In this document: piece by piece, positions 1-5,921 of the stretch
Numbering within the stretch: the first letter of the stretch is position 1
How the letters are laid out: the number at the start of each line of letters is the position of its first letter
Assembly: GCA_030840615.1 (NCBI GenBank)
Contig: JAVEEE010000482.1
Location: 1-5,957 of the forward strand
DNA: 5,957 bases
Direction: 5' to 3'
DNA from: Frankiaceae bacterium
Lineage (GTDB): Bacteria; Actinomycetota; Actinomycetes; JAFAQI01
The notes under the pieces: model-generated
The model's database searches: none
What the model saw: the letters and a program-made list of their open reading frames with translations, nothing else
Told to the model about the DNA's origin: nothing
Translations under genes and position numbers: made by a program

Positions 1-873
1 GCCGCCAGCGCCATGACCCTCAACCTCGTCCGCGCCTACACCCGCGGCGGTCTCGCCGACCTGCGCGCCGTGCACGACTGGAACAAGGACTTCGTACGCC
101 GGTCGCCCGCCGGCCAGCGTTACGAGCGGGTCGCGCGCGACATCGACAAAGCACTTGCGTTCATGCGCGCCTGCGGCATCGACCTCGACCGCGAGCAGTC
201 GATGCACGGCGTCGAGTTCTTCGCCAGCCACGAGGCCTTGCTGCTCGACTACGAGGCACCGCTCACCCGATACGACGAAGAACGCGGCGCGGCTTATGAC
301 CTGTCGGGCCACATGGTCTGGATCGGTGACCGCACCCGCGACCTCGACGGCGCGCACATCGAGTTCGCGAGCCACATCGCCAACCCGCTCGGCGTGAAGC
401 TCGGTCCGGCGTCCGCCCCCGAGGAGGCCGTCGCGATCGCCGAACGGCTCGACCCGGACCGCGCGCCCGGGCGGCTGACGTTCATCACCCGCATGGGCGC
501 CCAACGCGTGCACGACCTGCTGCCGCCGCTGGTCGAGAAGGTCCGCGCGGAAGGCATCGCTGTCACCTGGGTGTGCGATCCGATGCATGGCAACACCGTG
601 ACGACGCCGAGCGGCTACAAGACCCGGCACTTCGACGACGTCATCGACGAGGTGCGTGGGTTCTTCGAGGTCCACCACACGCTCGGCACCTACCCGGGCG
701 GTGTCCATGTCGAGCTCACCGGCGACGACGTGACCGAATGCCTCGGTGGCGCCACCGACATCGTCGACGCGGATCTTGCCGGCCGCTACGAGACGGCGTG
801 TGACCCGCGGCTCAACACGACGCAGGCGATCGAGCTCGCGTTCCTTGTCGCGGAAATGCTCCGAGAGCGTTAG
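1..873 (+). CDS. aroG: Class II 3-deoxy-7-phosphoheptulonate (DAHP) synthase, C-terminal part (5' end outside the window)
   Basis: This enzyme condenses phosphoenolpyruvate with erythrose 4-phosphate, the first step of the shikimate pathway to aromatic amino acids, in the cytosol. The frame is open from base 1, so the ATG at 13 is internal; 290 codons are present and end at TAG (871-873). Family motifs are clear: an AxTLNLVRAYTRGGLADL-like start, the LGVKLGPAS loop, FITRMG, CDPMHGNT, GGVHVELTG and TECLGG. The metal ligands are His (586-588), Glu (712-714) and Asp (802-804). Their spacing of 42 and 30 residues matches my memory of M. tuberculosis AroG (His369, Glu411, Asp441). Lys (397) and Arg (490) fall where that enzyme has its substrate-binding Lys306 and Arg337. 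By this alignment about 173 residues, including the Cys ligand, lie to the left. The C-terminus is full length and nothing looks broken. The symbol follows mycobacterial usage; aroF is also used for this class. Confidence 0.96.
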   Translation, partial: AASAMTLNLVRAYTRGGLADLRAVHDWNKDFVRRSPAGQRYERVARDIDKALAFMRACGIDLDREQSMHGVEFFASHEALLLDYEAPLTRYDEERGAAYDLSGHMVWIGDRTRDLDGAHIEFASHIANPLGVKLGPASAPEEAVAIAERLDPDRAPGRLTFITRMGAQRVHDLLPPLVEKVRAEGIAVTWVCDPMHGNTVTTPSGYKTRHFDDVIDEVRGFFEVHHTLGTYPGGVHVELTGDDVTECLGGATDIVDADLAGRYETACDPRLNTTQAIELAFLVAEMLRER

Positions 874-895
874 ATCTCCGCCGCCGGGGCGCGCG

Positions 896-2242
896 CTAGC
901 TCGTCTGCTCGAACGTCGCGGGCGCCGTCTGCGACCCGTCGTCCGCCGTCACCGTGTAGGTCCCCGGCAGCGTCCCTCTTGCCGTGATGTGCCCGACGAA
1001 CTGTCCGTGCTTGTCCACTGTGGCCGACGACGTCGACGACACCAGCGTCCCGGAGTAGCGCAACGTCACCAGGGCACCGGGCTGCCAGCCCGTGCCGGTG
1101 ACGGTGATGTTGGTGCCCCGGGGCCCACTCGTCGGCGTGAGCTGGATGTCGGCGAACGCCGGTTTCGGTGTGTGCGTGCGCGTCGGCGTCGGGCTCACGC
1201 TTGTCGGCGTCGCGCTCGGCGTCGGGGTGCCGCTGGTCGCGCGTGGCGATGGCGACTGCGAATGACGGCGCGGTGTTGCCGACACCGAGAACGACGGCTG
1301 CTCCGACGGCACTGACGTCGGCGCGTCGACCAGGGCGTGCTCGCCCGACGGCCCGAGGGTCGTCACCGCGGCAACCGCGACACCCAGCACCAGCGCCAGC
1401 ACGATCGCAAGGATCACGATCAACGGCGAGACCGCCGGTCGCGTCTCGTCGTCCTCCTCGATGGCGAGCAGTACGTCGTCGACACTCGGCAGGACAGCGT
1501 GGGCACGCGACGTGATCCGCTCGATCATCGCCTCGCGCGCGTCGTCCGGCATCGCGACGACGGGAAGGCCGGCGACGAGCCGTCGCCCCTTCGCGAGCAT
1601 CTCGACGATGTCCTCACACGCGCGGCAGCTGCCGAGATGTCGACGCAACGGCACCGTGCGCTGCGGCGGCAGCGTCCCGTCGGCGTAGCGACCCAGCGTG
1701 CCGATGTCTGCCGGTGTGCGGCCGGTGTGCCCGGTCAGTTCGGGGATGCTCCGGTCGTCGTACGCCGCCACCAACCGCAGCCGGCCGGCAGCGACCAGCG
1801 CCGCGGCACTGTCGATGTCGCGGGCGAGGGCGACGGCGACCGCCTGCGGTGGCAGGTCGTAGGCGTCGCGGAGCATGACTGCCGCGCGCTCCTGCTCGGG
1901 CAGCCCTGCCAGCGCGGCCCGGACCTGCCCCTCGCCGGTGGTGCCGGACAGCACGCTGGTGGGCGCCTGACCGGTCGCTTCGGCGGCCTCGGCCGTCCCG
2001 CCGCCCAGCCGGCGGCCGAGCTCGAGCGCCCGCCCGAACCACCACCCCGCCATGTCGCCGACGGTCTCGGGGGCGTTGACCACGGCGTCGATCAGCGCGA
2101 ACGCGTAGGACTCGCAGACCTCGATCGACTCCTCGGGGCCGCAGCCGCTACGCCGGAGCAGGTCGTGGACGCGGTCGGCGTGCACCCGCACCGCCGCGAC
2201 GAGGTCGTCGGCGGAGACGAGGGCAACCACCTCGCGCGGCAC
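896..2242 (-). CDS. Sigma-like / anti-sigma-like fusion membrane protein with extracellular IPT/TIG-like domain
   Basis: This is a 448-residue protein of probable signalling function. Residues 8-80 resemble a degenerate ECF sigma region 2 (VRVHADRVHDLLRRSG, then a WW-containing helix). Residues 108-160 resemble region 4, with the LPEQERAAVMLRDAYDLPPQAVA helix-turn-helix pattern. Residues 185-225 resemble a zf-HC2 anti-sigma zinc motif, with His202-x3-Cys206-x2-Cys209. An acidic stretch (255-267) precedes one transmembrane helix (about 271-297). A Ser/Thr/Pro-rich stalk (about 306-362) leads to a beta domain (365-445, LTPTSGPRGTNITVTGTGWQPG) of IPT/TIG or similar Ig-like type. There is no N-terminal signal peptide, so the N-terminus should be cytosolic and the Ig-like domain outside. 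The start is GTG with no Shine-Dalgarno; a TAAAGT box six bases upstream suggests a leaderless mRNA. The gene is convergent with the DAHP synthase (22-base gap) and divergent from the aldolase. The domain order is seen; an active sigma or sensing role is inference. The N-terminal half may no longer bind RNA polymerase. Confidence 0.85.
   Translation of the reverse strand: MPREVVALVSADDLVAAVRVHADRVHDLLRRSGCGPEESIEVCESYAFALIDAVVNAPETVGDMAGWWFGRALELGRRLGGGTAEAAEATGQAPTSVLSGTTGEGQVRAALAGLPEQERAAVMLRDAYDLPPQAVAVALARDIDSAAALVAAGRLRLVAAYDDRSIPELTGHTGRTPADIGTLGRYADGTLPPQRTVPLRRHLGSCRACEDIVEMLAKGRRLVAGLPVVAMPDDAREAMIERITSRAHAVLPSVDDVLLAIEEDDETRPAVSPLIVILAIVLALVLGVAVAAVTTLGPSGEHALVDAPTSVPSEQPSFSVSATPRRHSQSPSPRATSGTPTPSATPTSVSPTPTRTHTPKPAFADIQLTPTSGPRGTNITVTGTGWQPGALVTLRYSGTLVSSTSSATVDKHGQFVGHITARGTLPGTYTVTADDGSQTAPATFEQTS
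1182..1224. repeat. Short imperfect GTCGGCGTCG repeats within the membrane-protein stalk
   Basis: The ten-base unit GTCGGCGTCG occurs at 1182-1191 and 1203-1212, and a one-mismatch copy (CTCGGCGTCG) lies at 1215-1224, offset by 21 and 12 bases. All offsets are multiples of three. On the minus strand the units encode Thr-Pro/Ser-Pro-rich stalk sequence of the gene at 896-2242. This is low-complexity coding repeat that could change in length by slippage, rather than a mobile or regulatory repeat. Confidence 0.55.
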
Positions 2243-2247
2243 CCGGC

Positions 2248-2253
2248 TACTTT
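2248..2253 (+). promoter_or_regulatory. Predicted -10 box (TACTTT) for threonine aldolase; leaderless start
   Basis: TACTTT fits the TANNNT -10 pattern and lies six bases ahead of the GTG start at 2260, the spacing expected when transcription begins on the start codon. No convincing -35 element is visible 16-18 bases upstream, where the sequence is coding DNA of the divergent gene. There is no purine-rich ribosome binding site in the gap, so leaderless translation is the simplest reading. Confidence 0.55.
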
Positions 2254-2254
2254 A
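2249..2254 (-). promoter_or_regulatory. Predicted -10 box (TAAAGT) for the sigma/anti-sigma-like gene; leaderless start
   Basis: On the minus strand TAAAGT fits the actinobacterial TANNNT -10 pattern and is followed by exactly six bases before the GTG start at 2242. The expected transcription start therefore coincides with the first base of the start codon. A weak -35 candidate, TCGACG (2276-2271; 4 of 6 matches to TTGACA), lies 16 bases upstream. No Shine-Dalgarno sequence precedes the start, which agrees with leaderless translation. The box overlaps the opposite-strand -10 by five bases. Confidence 0.55.
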
Positions 2255-2259
2255 GGTCG

Positions 2260-3300
2260 GTGCCCGATCTCGTCGACCTCCGCAGCGACACGGTCACCCG
2301 ACCCACCGACGCGATGCGCGCCGCGATGGCGGCTGCCGACGTCGGTGACGACGTCTACGGCGAGGACCCGACCGTCAACGCGTTGGAGTCCGAGGTCGCC
2401 GCGCTCTTCGGCCATGCCGCGGCGCTGTTCGTCCCGAGCGGCACGATGGGCAACCAGATCGCGGTGCGGCTGCTGGTGCCGCCGGCCGACGAGCTGATCT
2501 GCGACGCCGACGCCCACATCGTCAGCTACGAAGGCGGGGGAGCGGCCCAGCACGGCGGCGTACAGACCCGCACGATCGTCAGCGACCGCGGTCTGCTCTC
2601 CCCGGAGTCGTTGGAGCCACAGCTGCGCCCGGACAGCTTCCACACGGTGCCGACCCGCGCGGTCGCCGTCGAGCAGACGCACAACCGCGGCGGCGGCGCG
2701 GTCTACCCGCTGGAGCAGCTGAAGGAGCTCCGGGCCCTCACCACGGGCTACGGCATTGCCCTGCACTGCGATGGCGCGCGCATCTGGAACGCCCATGTCG
2801 CAGCCGGCGTGCCCTTGACGGACTACGGCGCCTTGTTCGACACGCTGTCGGTGTGCCTGTCCAAGGGGCTGGGCGCGCCGGTCGGGTCGGTCGTGCTGAT
2901 GAACGACCCCGAGATGGTCGCGACCGCGCGGGTGATCCGTCGTCGGCTCGGCGGTGGCATGCGGCAGGCAGGCGTGCTCGCCGCGGCCGGCCGGCATGCG
3001 CTGCAACACAACCTCGCCCGACTCGCCGACGACCACCTACGCGCGCGACGACTGTCGGCGGCGCTGGCTGACGCGCGGTCCGGCGTCGTCGATCCCGCGA
3101 CGGTTCAGACCAACATCGTGTCGCTGGACCTCGCCGCTACTTCTGTCGACGCGGCGACCGTGGCGGCGCACTGCCGGGCCGAGGGCGTGGTCGTGTCGGC
3201 GTTCGGACCACAGCGGGTGCGACTGGTCACACACCTCGACGTGGACGATGCCGATATCGACCGTGCGATCGAGGTTGTCAGCCGCGTCCTGTCGGGCTGA
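2260..3300 (+). CDS. ltaE: Low-specificity L-threonine aldolase (PLP-dependent)
   Basis: This fold-type I PLP enzyme cleaves L-threonine or L-allo-threonine to glycine and acetaldehyde and, in reverse, makes beta-hydroxy amino acids; it is cytosolic. The 346 residues match the usual length of the family. Family landmarks occur in order: DLRSDTVTRPT (6-16), VGDDVYGEDPTVNALE (28-43), PSGTMGNQ (59-66), the PLP-stacking His region DAHIVSYEGGG (His86), EQTHNRGGG (His141), HCDGARIWNA with PLP-contacting Asp171 and Arg174, and SKGLGAPVGS with the probable Schiff-base Lys202. RRRLGGGMRQAG (227-238) follows. No active-site residue appears missing. The GTG at 2260 is chosen because the MPDLVDLRSDTVTRPT start is what the family shows and a -10 box is correctly placed. 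The gene diverges from the sigma/anti-sigma-like gene with 17 bases between them, and its last 23 bases overlap the end of the convergent gene. Beta-eliminating tyrosine/tryptophan lyase relatives are a less likely alternative. Confidence 0.95.
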   Translation: MPDLVDLRSDTVTRPTDAMRAAMAAADVGDDVYGEDPTVNALESEVAALFGHAAALFVPSGTMGNQIAVRLLVPPADELICDADAHIVSYEGGGAAQHGGVQTRTIVSDRGLLSPESLEPQLRPDSFHTVPTRAVAVEQTHNRGGGAVYPLEQLKELRALTTGYGIALHCDGARIWNAHVAAGVPLTDYGALFDTLSVCLSKGLGAPVGSVVLMNDPEMVATARVIRRRLGGGMRQAGVLAAAGRHALQHNLARLADDHLRARRLSAALADARSGVVDPATVQTNIVSLDLAATSVDAATVAAHCRAEGVVVSAFGPQRVRLVTHLDVDDADIDRAIEVVSRVLSG

Positions 3301-3733
3301 CGGGCGTGCTCACTTCGCCACGCTGCCGGAACGGCTGCGGGACCGGCGTCATCAACGCCCGCGGGCACGACGCAAGGGTGAGGTTGGCGAAGCGCAACGC
3401 GTCGTCACACAGCGCGTCAACCGTCCAGTTGGCCGTGACACCGTCCGACGTGATCGACGCCCGGAAGATCGTCACCGAGTAGCGCTGCGGGCTGTCATAG
3501 ACGCAGCTGATCGTGCCGAGGTGGACAGCAGGTCCGGGCTCGTCCGAGCCTTCCGGCCACGGCCGGTCGTATCGTCGCCACACACCGGTCGTCGTCCACC
3601 AGTTGCCACCGGAGTGCACGTCGTCCTCGGTGAGACCGGCGAGGATCAGCCGGGTCGCCTCTTCCATCAGTACGGCGGCGGGACGGATGACCTCTGTGGT
3701 CGCGAAGTCCTCATGCCGGATACGGTCCGTCAT
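3278..3733 (-). CDS. Small soluble protein of unknown function, coupled to the GGDEF-EAL gene
   Basis: I do not recognise a named family. The 151 residues have no signal peptide or membrane helix, so the protein is probably cytosolic. The body (about 8-128) looks like a compact alpha/beta domain: an N-terminal helix (VIRPAAVLMEEATRLILAG), a Trp-rich stretch (GNWWTTTGVWRRYDRPWP), strands (HLGTISCVYDSP, RYSVTIFRASI, VTANWTVDALCDDAL) and a final FANLTLASCPR. The last 20 or so residues are Pro/Arg/Gly-rich, probably disordered, and run over the end of the aldolase gene. Codon use is ordinary high-GC coding use. The ATG overlaps the upstream stop by one base (TGATG, 3735-3731), and a GGGAG (3748-3744) lies ten bases upstream inside the previous gene. 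Coupled translation from the same mRNA is therefore likely. A role connected with c-di-GMP signalling is possible from context only. Confidence 0.8.
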   Translation of the reverse strand: MTDRIRHEDFATTEVIRPAAVLMEEATRLILAGLTEDDVHSGGNWWTTTGVWRRYDRPWPEGSDEPGPAVHLGTISCVYDSPQRYSVTIFRASITSDGVTANWTVDALCDDALRFANLTLASCPRALMTPVPQPFRQRGEVSTPVSPTGRG

Positions 3734-5859
3734 CAGCTAACCGCTCCCATGCTGCCGATGCCGCGGGGGTAGAGCCGCGACAGGATCGTCTCGAAGGCGT
3801 CGCTGGGCGCGGCCGCGACGCTGCGGGGCCGCCCGAACAGGTAGCCCTGCACGTGGCTGCAGCCGAGCTCGGCGAGCCGCTCGGCCTGCGCCTCGGTCTC
3901 CACGCCCTCGGCCACGACCGGTACGCCGAGGTCGCGACACATGCTCAGCACCGCACGGACGATGGCGAGCGCACCGGCATCCTCGAGCAACGGAGCAATG
4001 AAGCTCTTGTCGATCTTCACCATGCTCACCGGGAAGTCACGCAACAGGCTGAGGGAGGAGAACCCGGTGCCGAAGTCGTCGAGTACGACGCCGACGCCGC
4101 TTTCGCGGAGCTGTCGGAGCTGACCGACGAGCGACTGGCTGGCCTGCATCAGCGCGGTTTCGGTGATCTCGAGGTGAAGCCGCTCGGGTGGGAACTGGGT
4201 GCGGCTCAGCGTCTCCATCACGACGTCGTACACATCGACTCGGGTCAGCTGGATCGGCGAGGCATTGACTGCAATCCAGGTCGTGCCGACGCCGACTCCA
4301 CCCAGCTCGATGGCTGCGTCGCGGCAGGCCTGCCCGAGCATCCACCAGCCGAGTGAGCGGATCAGTCCGGTGTTCTCCGCGATGTCGAGGAAGCGATCAG
4401 GTGCCAGCAACCCTTGCTGAGGATGGTCCCAACGCAACAGCGCCTCGTGTCCGACGATGCGCCTGTCGTCGAGGGTGAGGATCGGTTGGTAGTAGGCCCG
4501 CAGCTGTCCGGTGCCGACCGACGCGCGCAGCTGCTCTTCCATCTCGAGGTCGTCGCGGGTCGCGATGCGGTCGACCTCGACGTCGAACAGCTCGACCCGG
4601 GCGCGGCCGAGTCGCTTGGCCCGCAGCAGTGCCATGTCCGCGCGCATGAGCAGCTCGTCGGCTGTGTCCGTCGACCGGCCGACTGCCGCGCCGATGCTGA
4701 TCGTGACGGTGTGCGCGTGCTCGCCGATGACGATCGGCTCGTCAAGCGTCTCGGCCAGCCGGGCAGCGAGCCGGAGCAGGTCGTCCGCGCCACCGATGCG
4801 CTCGCACACGACGACGAACTCGTCACCGCCGACGCGACCCACCAGGTCTTCCGGGCGGACGGCGGAGCACAACCGCGCCGCAGCCTCCACCAGGACGTCG
4901 TCACCGGCCGTGTGACCGAGGCTGTCGTTGACGACCTTGAAGCGATCGAGATCGCAGTAGAGCACTCCGACGTCCCGGCCCAGGTGCTCCTGCAGAGCGC
5001 TCGACAGCCACTGCTGCACCAGGAAACGGTTGGCCAGCCCCGTCAGCGGATCGTGCAGGGCCCGGTTGGCCAGCTCGAGCTCGGCGTCGCGACGTTGCGT
5101 GACGTCCTGGAGCTGCACGATGACGCCGTGCACCTCGCCGTTCAGATCGGGCACGGCAGCCGCGGTCAGCTGCCCCCAGAGGAGGTGGCCGTCAGATGTC
5201 GTGAAGCGCTTCTCCACCGTGTAGCTCTGCGAGGCACCGGACAGCAGGTCCTGCATCCTTGCCGCGTCGAGCAGCAGGTCGTCGTGATGCGTGATGTCGC
5301 TCAGCGACAACATCACCAGCGCTTCCGCGCGGTGGTGCAGCATCGCGCCCAACGAGGCGTTGGCCAGCAGGATCTCGCCGTCAGCACCGACCAGCGCTGC
5401 GCCGATCGGAGAGTGTTCGAACGCGAGCCGCCATCGACGCTCGGACTCGGCGAGATGCTCGATGGCCACGATGTCGTCGGTGACGTCGCGGGCGACGATG
5501 AGGATGACCTGCCCGCCGGGCGCGGACGCTTTTGCCAACAGCTTGGCGGAGACATCGAGCCAGACCTGATGTCCGGCGCGGTGCGAGAGCCGGATCGTCG
5601 TACGGGCGTTGCCTTGTCCTCGCACCCGGTCCGTGACCGCCTGGACGACGAGCTTGTCGGCCGGCGCCACGACGTCACACAGAGCGCGGCCCCGCAGCTC
5701 GGCAGCCGGCACGCCGAGGACCGACTCAGCGGTGCTGCCGACTTCGAGGCATTTGTCGTCGAGCGTCGTCACGAGGACCAGGTCGGCGTCGGTGTGCGGC
5801 ACCGACGACCAGACCGGGGACGCGTCTGGCCGCACCGTGGGAGATGCGTTGCAGTCCAC
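3733..5859 (-). CDS. PAS-PAS-GGDEF-EAL cyclic-di-GMP synthase/phosphodiesterase
   Basis: This 708-residue protein has no membrane segment and should be cytosolic. Two PAS sensor domains (about 20-128 and 142-256) are followed by a GGDEF diguanylate cyclase domain (257-425) and an EAL phosphodiesterase domain (about 440-695). The cyclase has HDPLTGLANR, the DLDRFKVVND segment and an intact GGDEF (344-348). An RxxD inhibitory site (Arg335, Asp338) lies five residues before it. The EAL domain keeps the expected catalytic and metal residues: Glu472 (EALLRW), Asn532, Glu564 and Glu567 (EITE), Asp594-Asp595 (DDFGTGF), Lys615 (VKID), Glu651 and Gln671. Both activities are thus plausible, with the PAS domains or nucleotide levels setting the direction. 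PAS ligands are unknown, and I see no clear heme or flavin signature. The GTG start at 5859 has GAGGA nine bases upstream. The stop overlaps the ATG of the next gene, forming an operon. Paralogues of this architecture are common in actinobacteria, so no gene symbol is assigned. Confidence 0.95.
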   Translation of the reverse strand: MDCNASPTVRPDASPVWSSVPHTDADLVLVTTLDDKCLEVGSTAESVLGVPAAELRGRALCDVVAPADKLVVQAVTDRVRGQGNARTTIRLSHRAGHQVWLDVSAKLLAKASAPGGQVILIVARDVTDDIVAIEHLAESERRWRLAFEHSPIGAALVGADGEILLANASLGAMLHHRAEALVMLSLSDITHHDDLLLDAARMQDLLSGASQSYTVEKRFTTSDGHLLWGQLTAAAVPDLNGEVHGVIVQLQDVTQRRDAELELANRALHDPLTGLANRFLVQQWLSSALQEHLGRDVGVLYCDLDRFKVVNDSLGHTAGDDVLVEAAARLCSAVRPEDLVGRVGGDEFVVVCERIGGADDLLRLAARLAETLDEPIVIGEHAHTVTISIGAAVGRSTDTADELLMRADMALLRAKRLGRARVELFDVEVDRIATRDDLEMEEQLRASVGTGQLRAYYQPILTLDDRRIVGHEALLRWDHPQQGLLAPDRFLDIAENTGLIRSLGWWMLGQACRDAAIELGGVGVGTTWIAVNASPIQLTRVDVYDVVMETLSRTQFPPERLHLEITETALMQASQSLVGQLRQLRESGVGVVLDDFGTGFSSLSLLRDFPVSMVKIDKSFIAPLLEDAGALAIVRAVLSMCRDLGVPVVAEGVETEAQAERLAELGCSHVQGYLFGRPRSVAAAPSDAFETILSRLYPRGIGSMGAVS
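3744..3748 (-). promoter_or_regulatory. Candidate ribosome binding site (GGGAG) inside the end of the GGDEF-EAL gene
   Basis: On the minus strand GGGAG lies ten bases before the ATG of the small unknown gene, within the last codons of the upstream gene. Spacing is slightly long. Together with the TGATG junction it supports reinitiation or coupled translation and supports the ATG at 3733 as the start. Confidence 0.45.
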
Positions 5860-5868
5860 CGGGAGGAA

Positions 5869-5873
5869 TCCTC
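5869..5873 (-). promoter_or_regulatory. Ribosome binding site (GAGGA) of the GGDEF-EAL gene
   Basis: On the minus strand GAGGA is followed by nine bases and then the GTG at 5859. It supports this GTG as the start, and the first PAS domain begins about 20 residues later, as expected. Confidence 0.6.
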
Positions 5874-5894
5874 ACTATTGCGGCCGTCGCGGAT

Positions 5895-5921
5895 GCATCG
5901 ACGCACTCACCGAGGACTTGA
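5895..5921 (-). promoter_or_regulatory. Possible sigma-28/WhiG-type promoter ahead of the GGDEF-EAL operon
   Basis: The 98 bases upstream of the GGDEF-EAL gene (5860-5957) hold no gene I can support. On the minus strand they contain TCAA (5921-5918), a 15-base spacer, then GTCGATGC (5902-5895). This resembles the flagellar/sporulation sigma pattern TAAA or TCAA, N15-16, GCCGATAA, with 5 of 8 matches in the downstream box. A start some seven bases further on would give a leader of about 30 bases containing the GAGGA site. The match is partial and no good TANNNT housekeeping box was seen in its place. It is a candidate only. Confidence 0.3.

Noticed and set aside
874..895. Possible terminator between the convergent DAHP synthase and membrane-protein genes
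   Set aside because: The 22-base gap is GC-rich and has a GCTAGC palindrome at its edge (895-900), but no stem-loop followed by a T-run on either strand.
1182..1224. Short GGCGTCG-type repeats as a possible CRISPR or regulatory array
   Set aside because: The units are ten bases, unevenly spaced and in frame with a Thr/Pro-rich protein stalk. No repeat-spacer structure exists.
1337..2497. Long open frame of 386 codons on the plus strand
   Set aside because: It lies antisense to the sigma/anti-sigma-like gene and runs into the aldolase gene. Its translation is Arg/Gly/His-rich with no family motifs, typical of a shadow frame in high-GC DNA.
2092..3036. Open frame of 314 codons on the minus strand opposite threonine aldolase
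   Set aside because: It is antisense to a gene with clear active-site motifs, its composition is Arg/Asp/Val-rich without recognisable domains, and it also overlaps the start of the membrane-protein gene in another frame.
2954..3772. Open frame of 272 codons on the plus strand spanning the end of the aldolase and the unknown gene
   Set aside because: It overlaps the aldolase in another frame and is antisense to the small gene. The small gene is preferred because of its TGATG coupling and ordinary protein composition.
4362..4904. Open frame of 180 codons on the minus strand inside the GGDEF-EAL gene
   Set aside because: It is an alternate frame of a gene with intact GGDEF and EAL motifs, and its product is Ser/Arg/Thr-rich shadow sequence.
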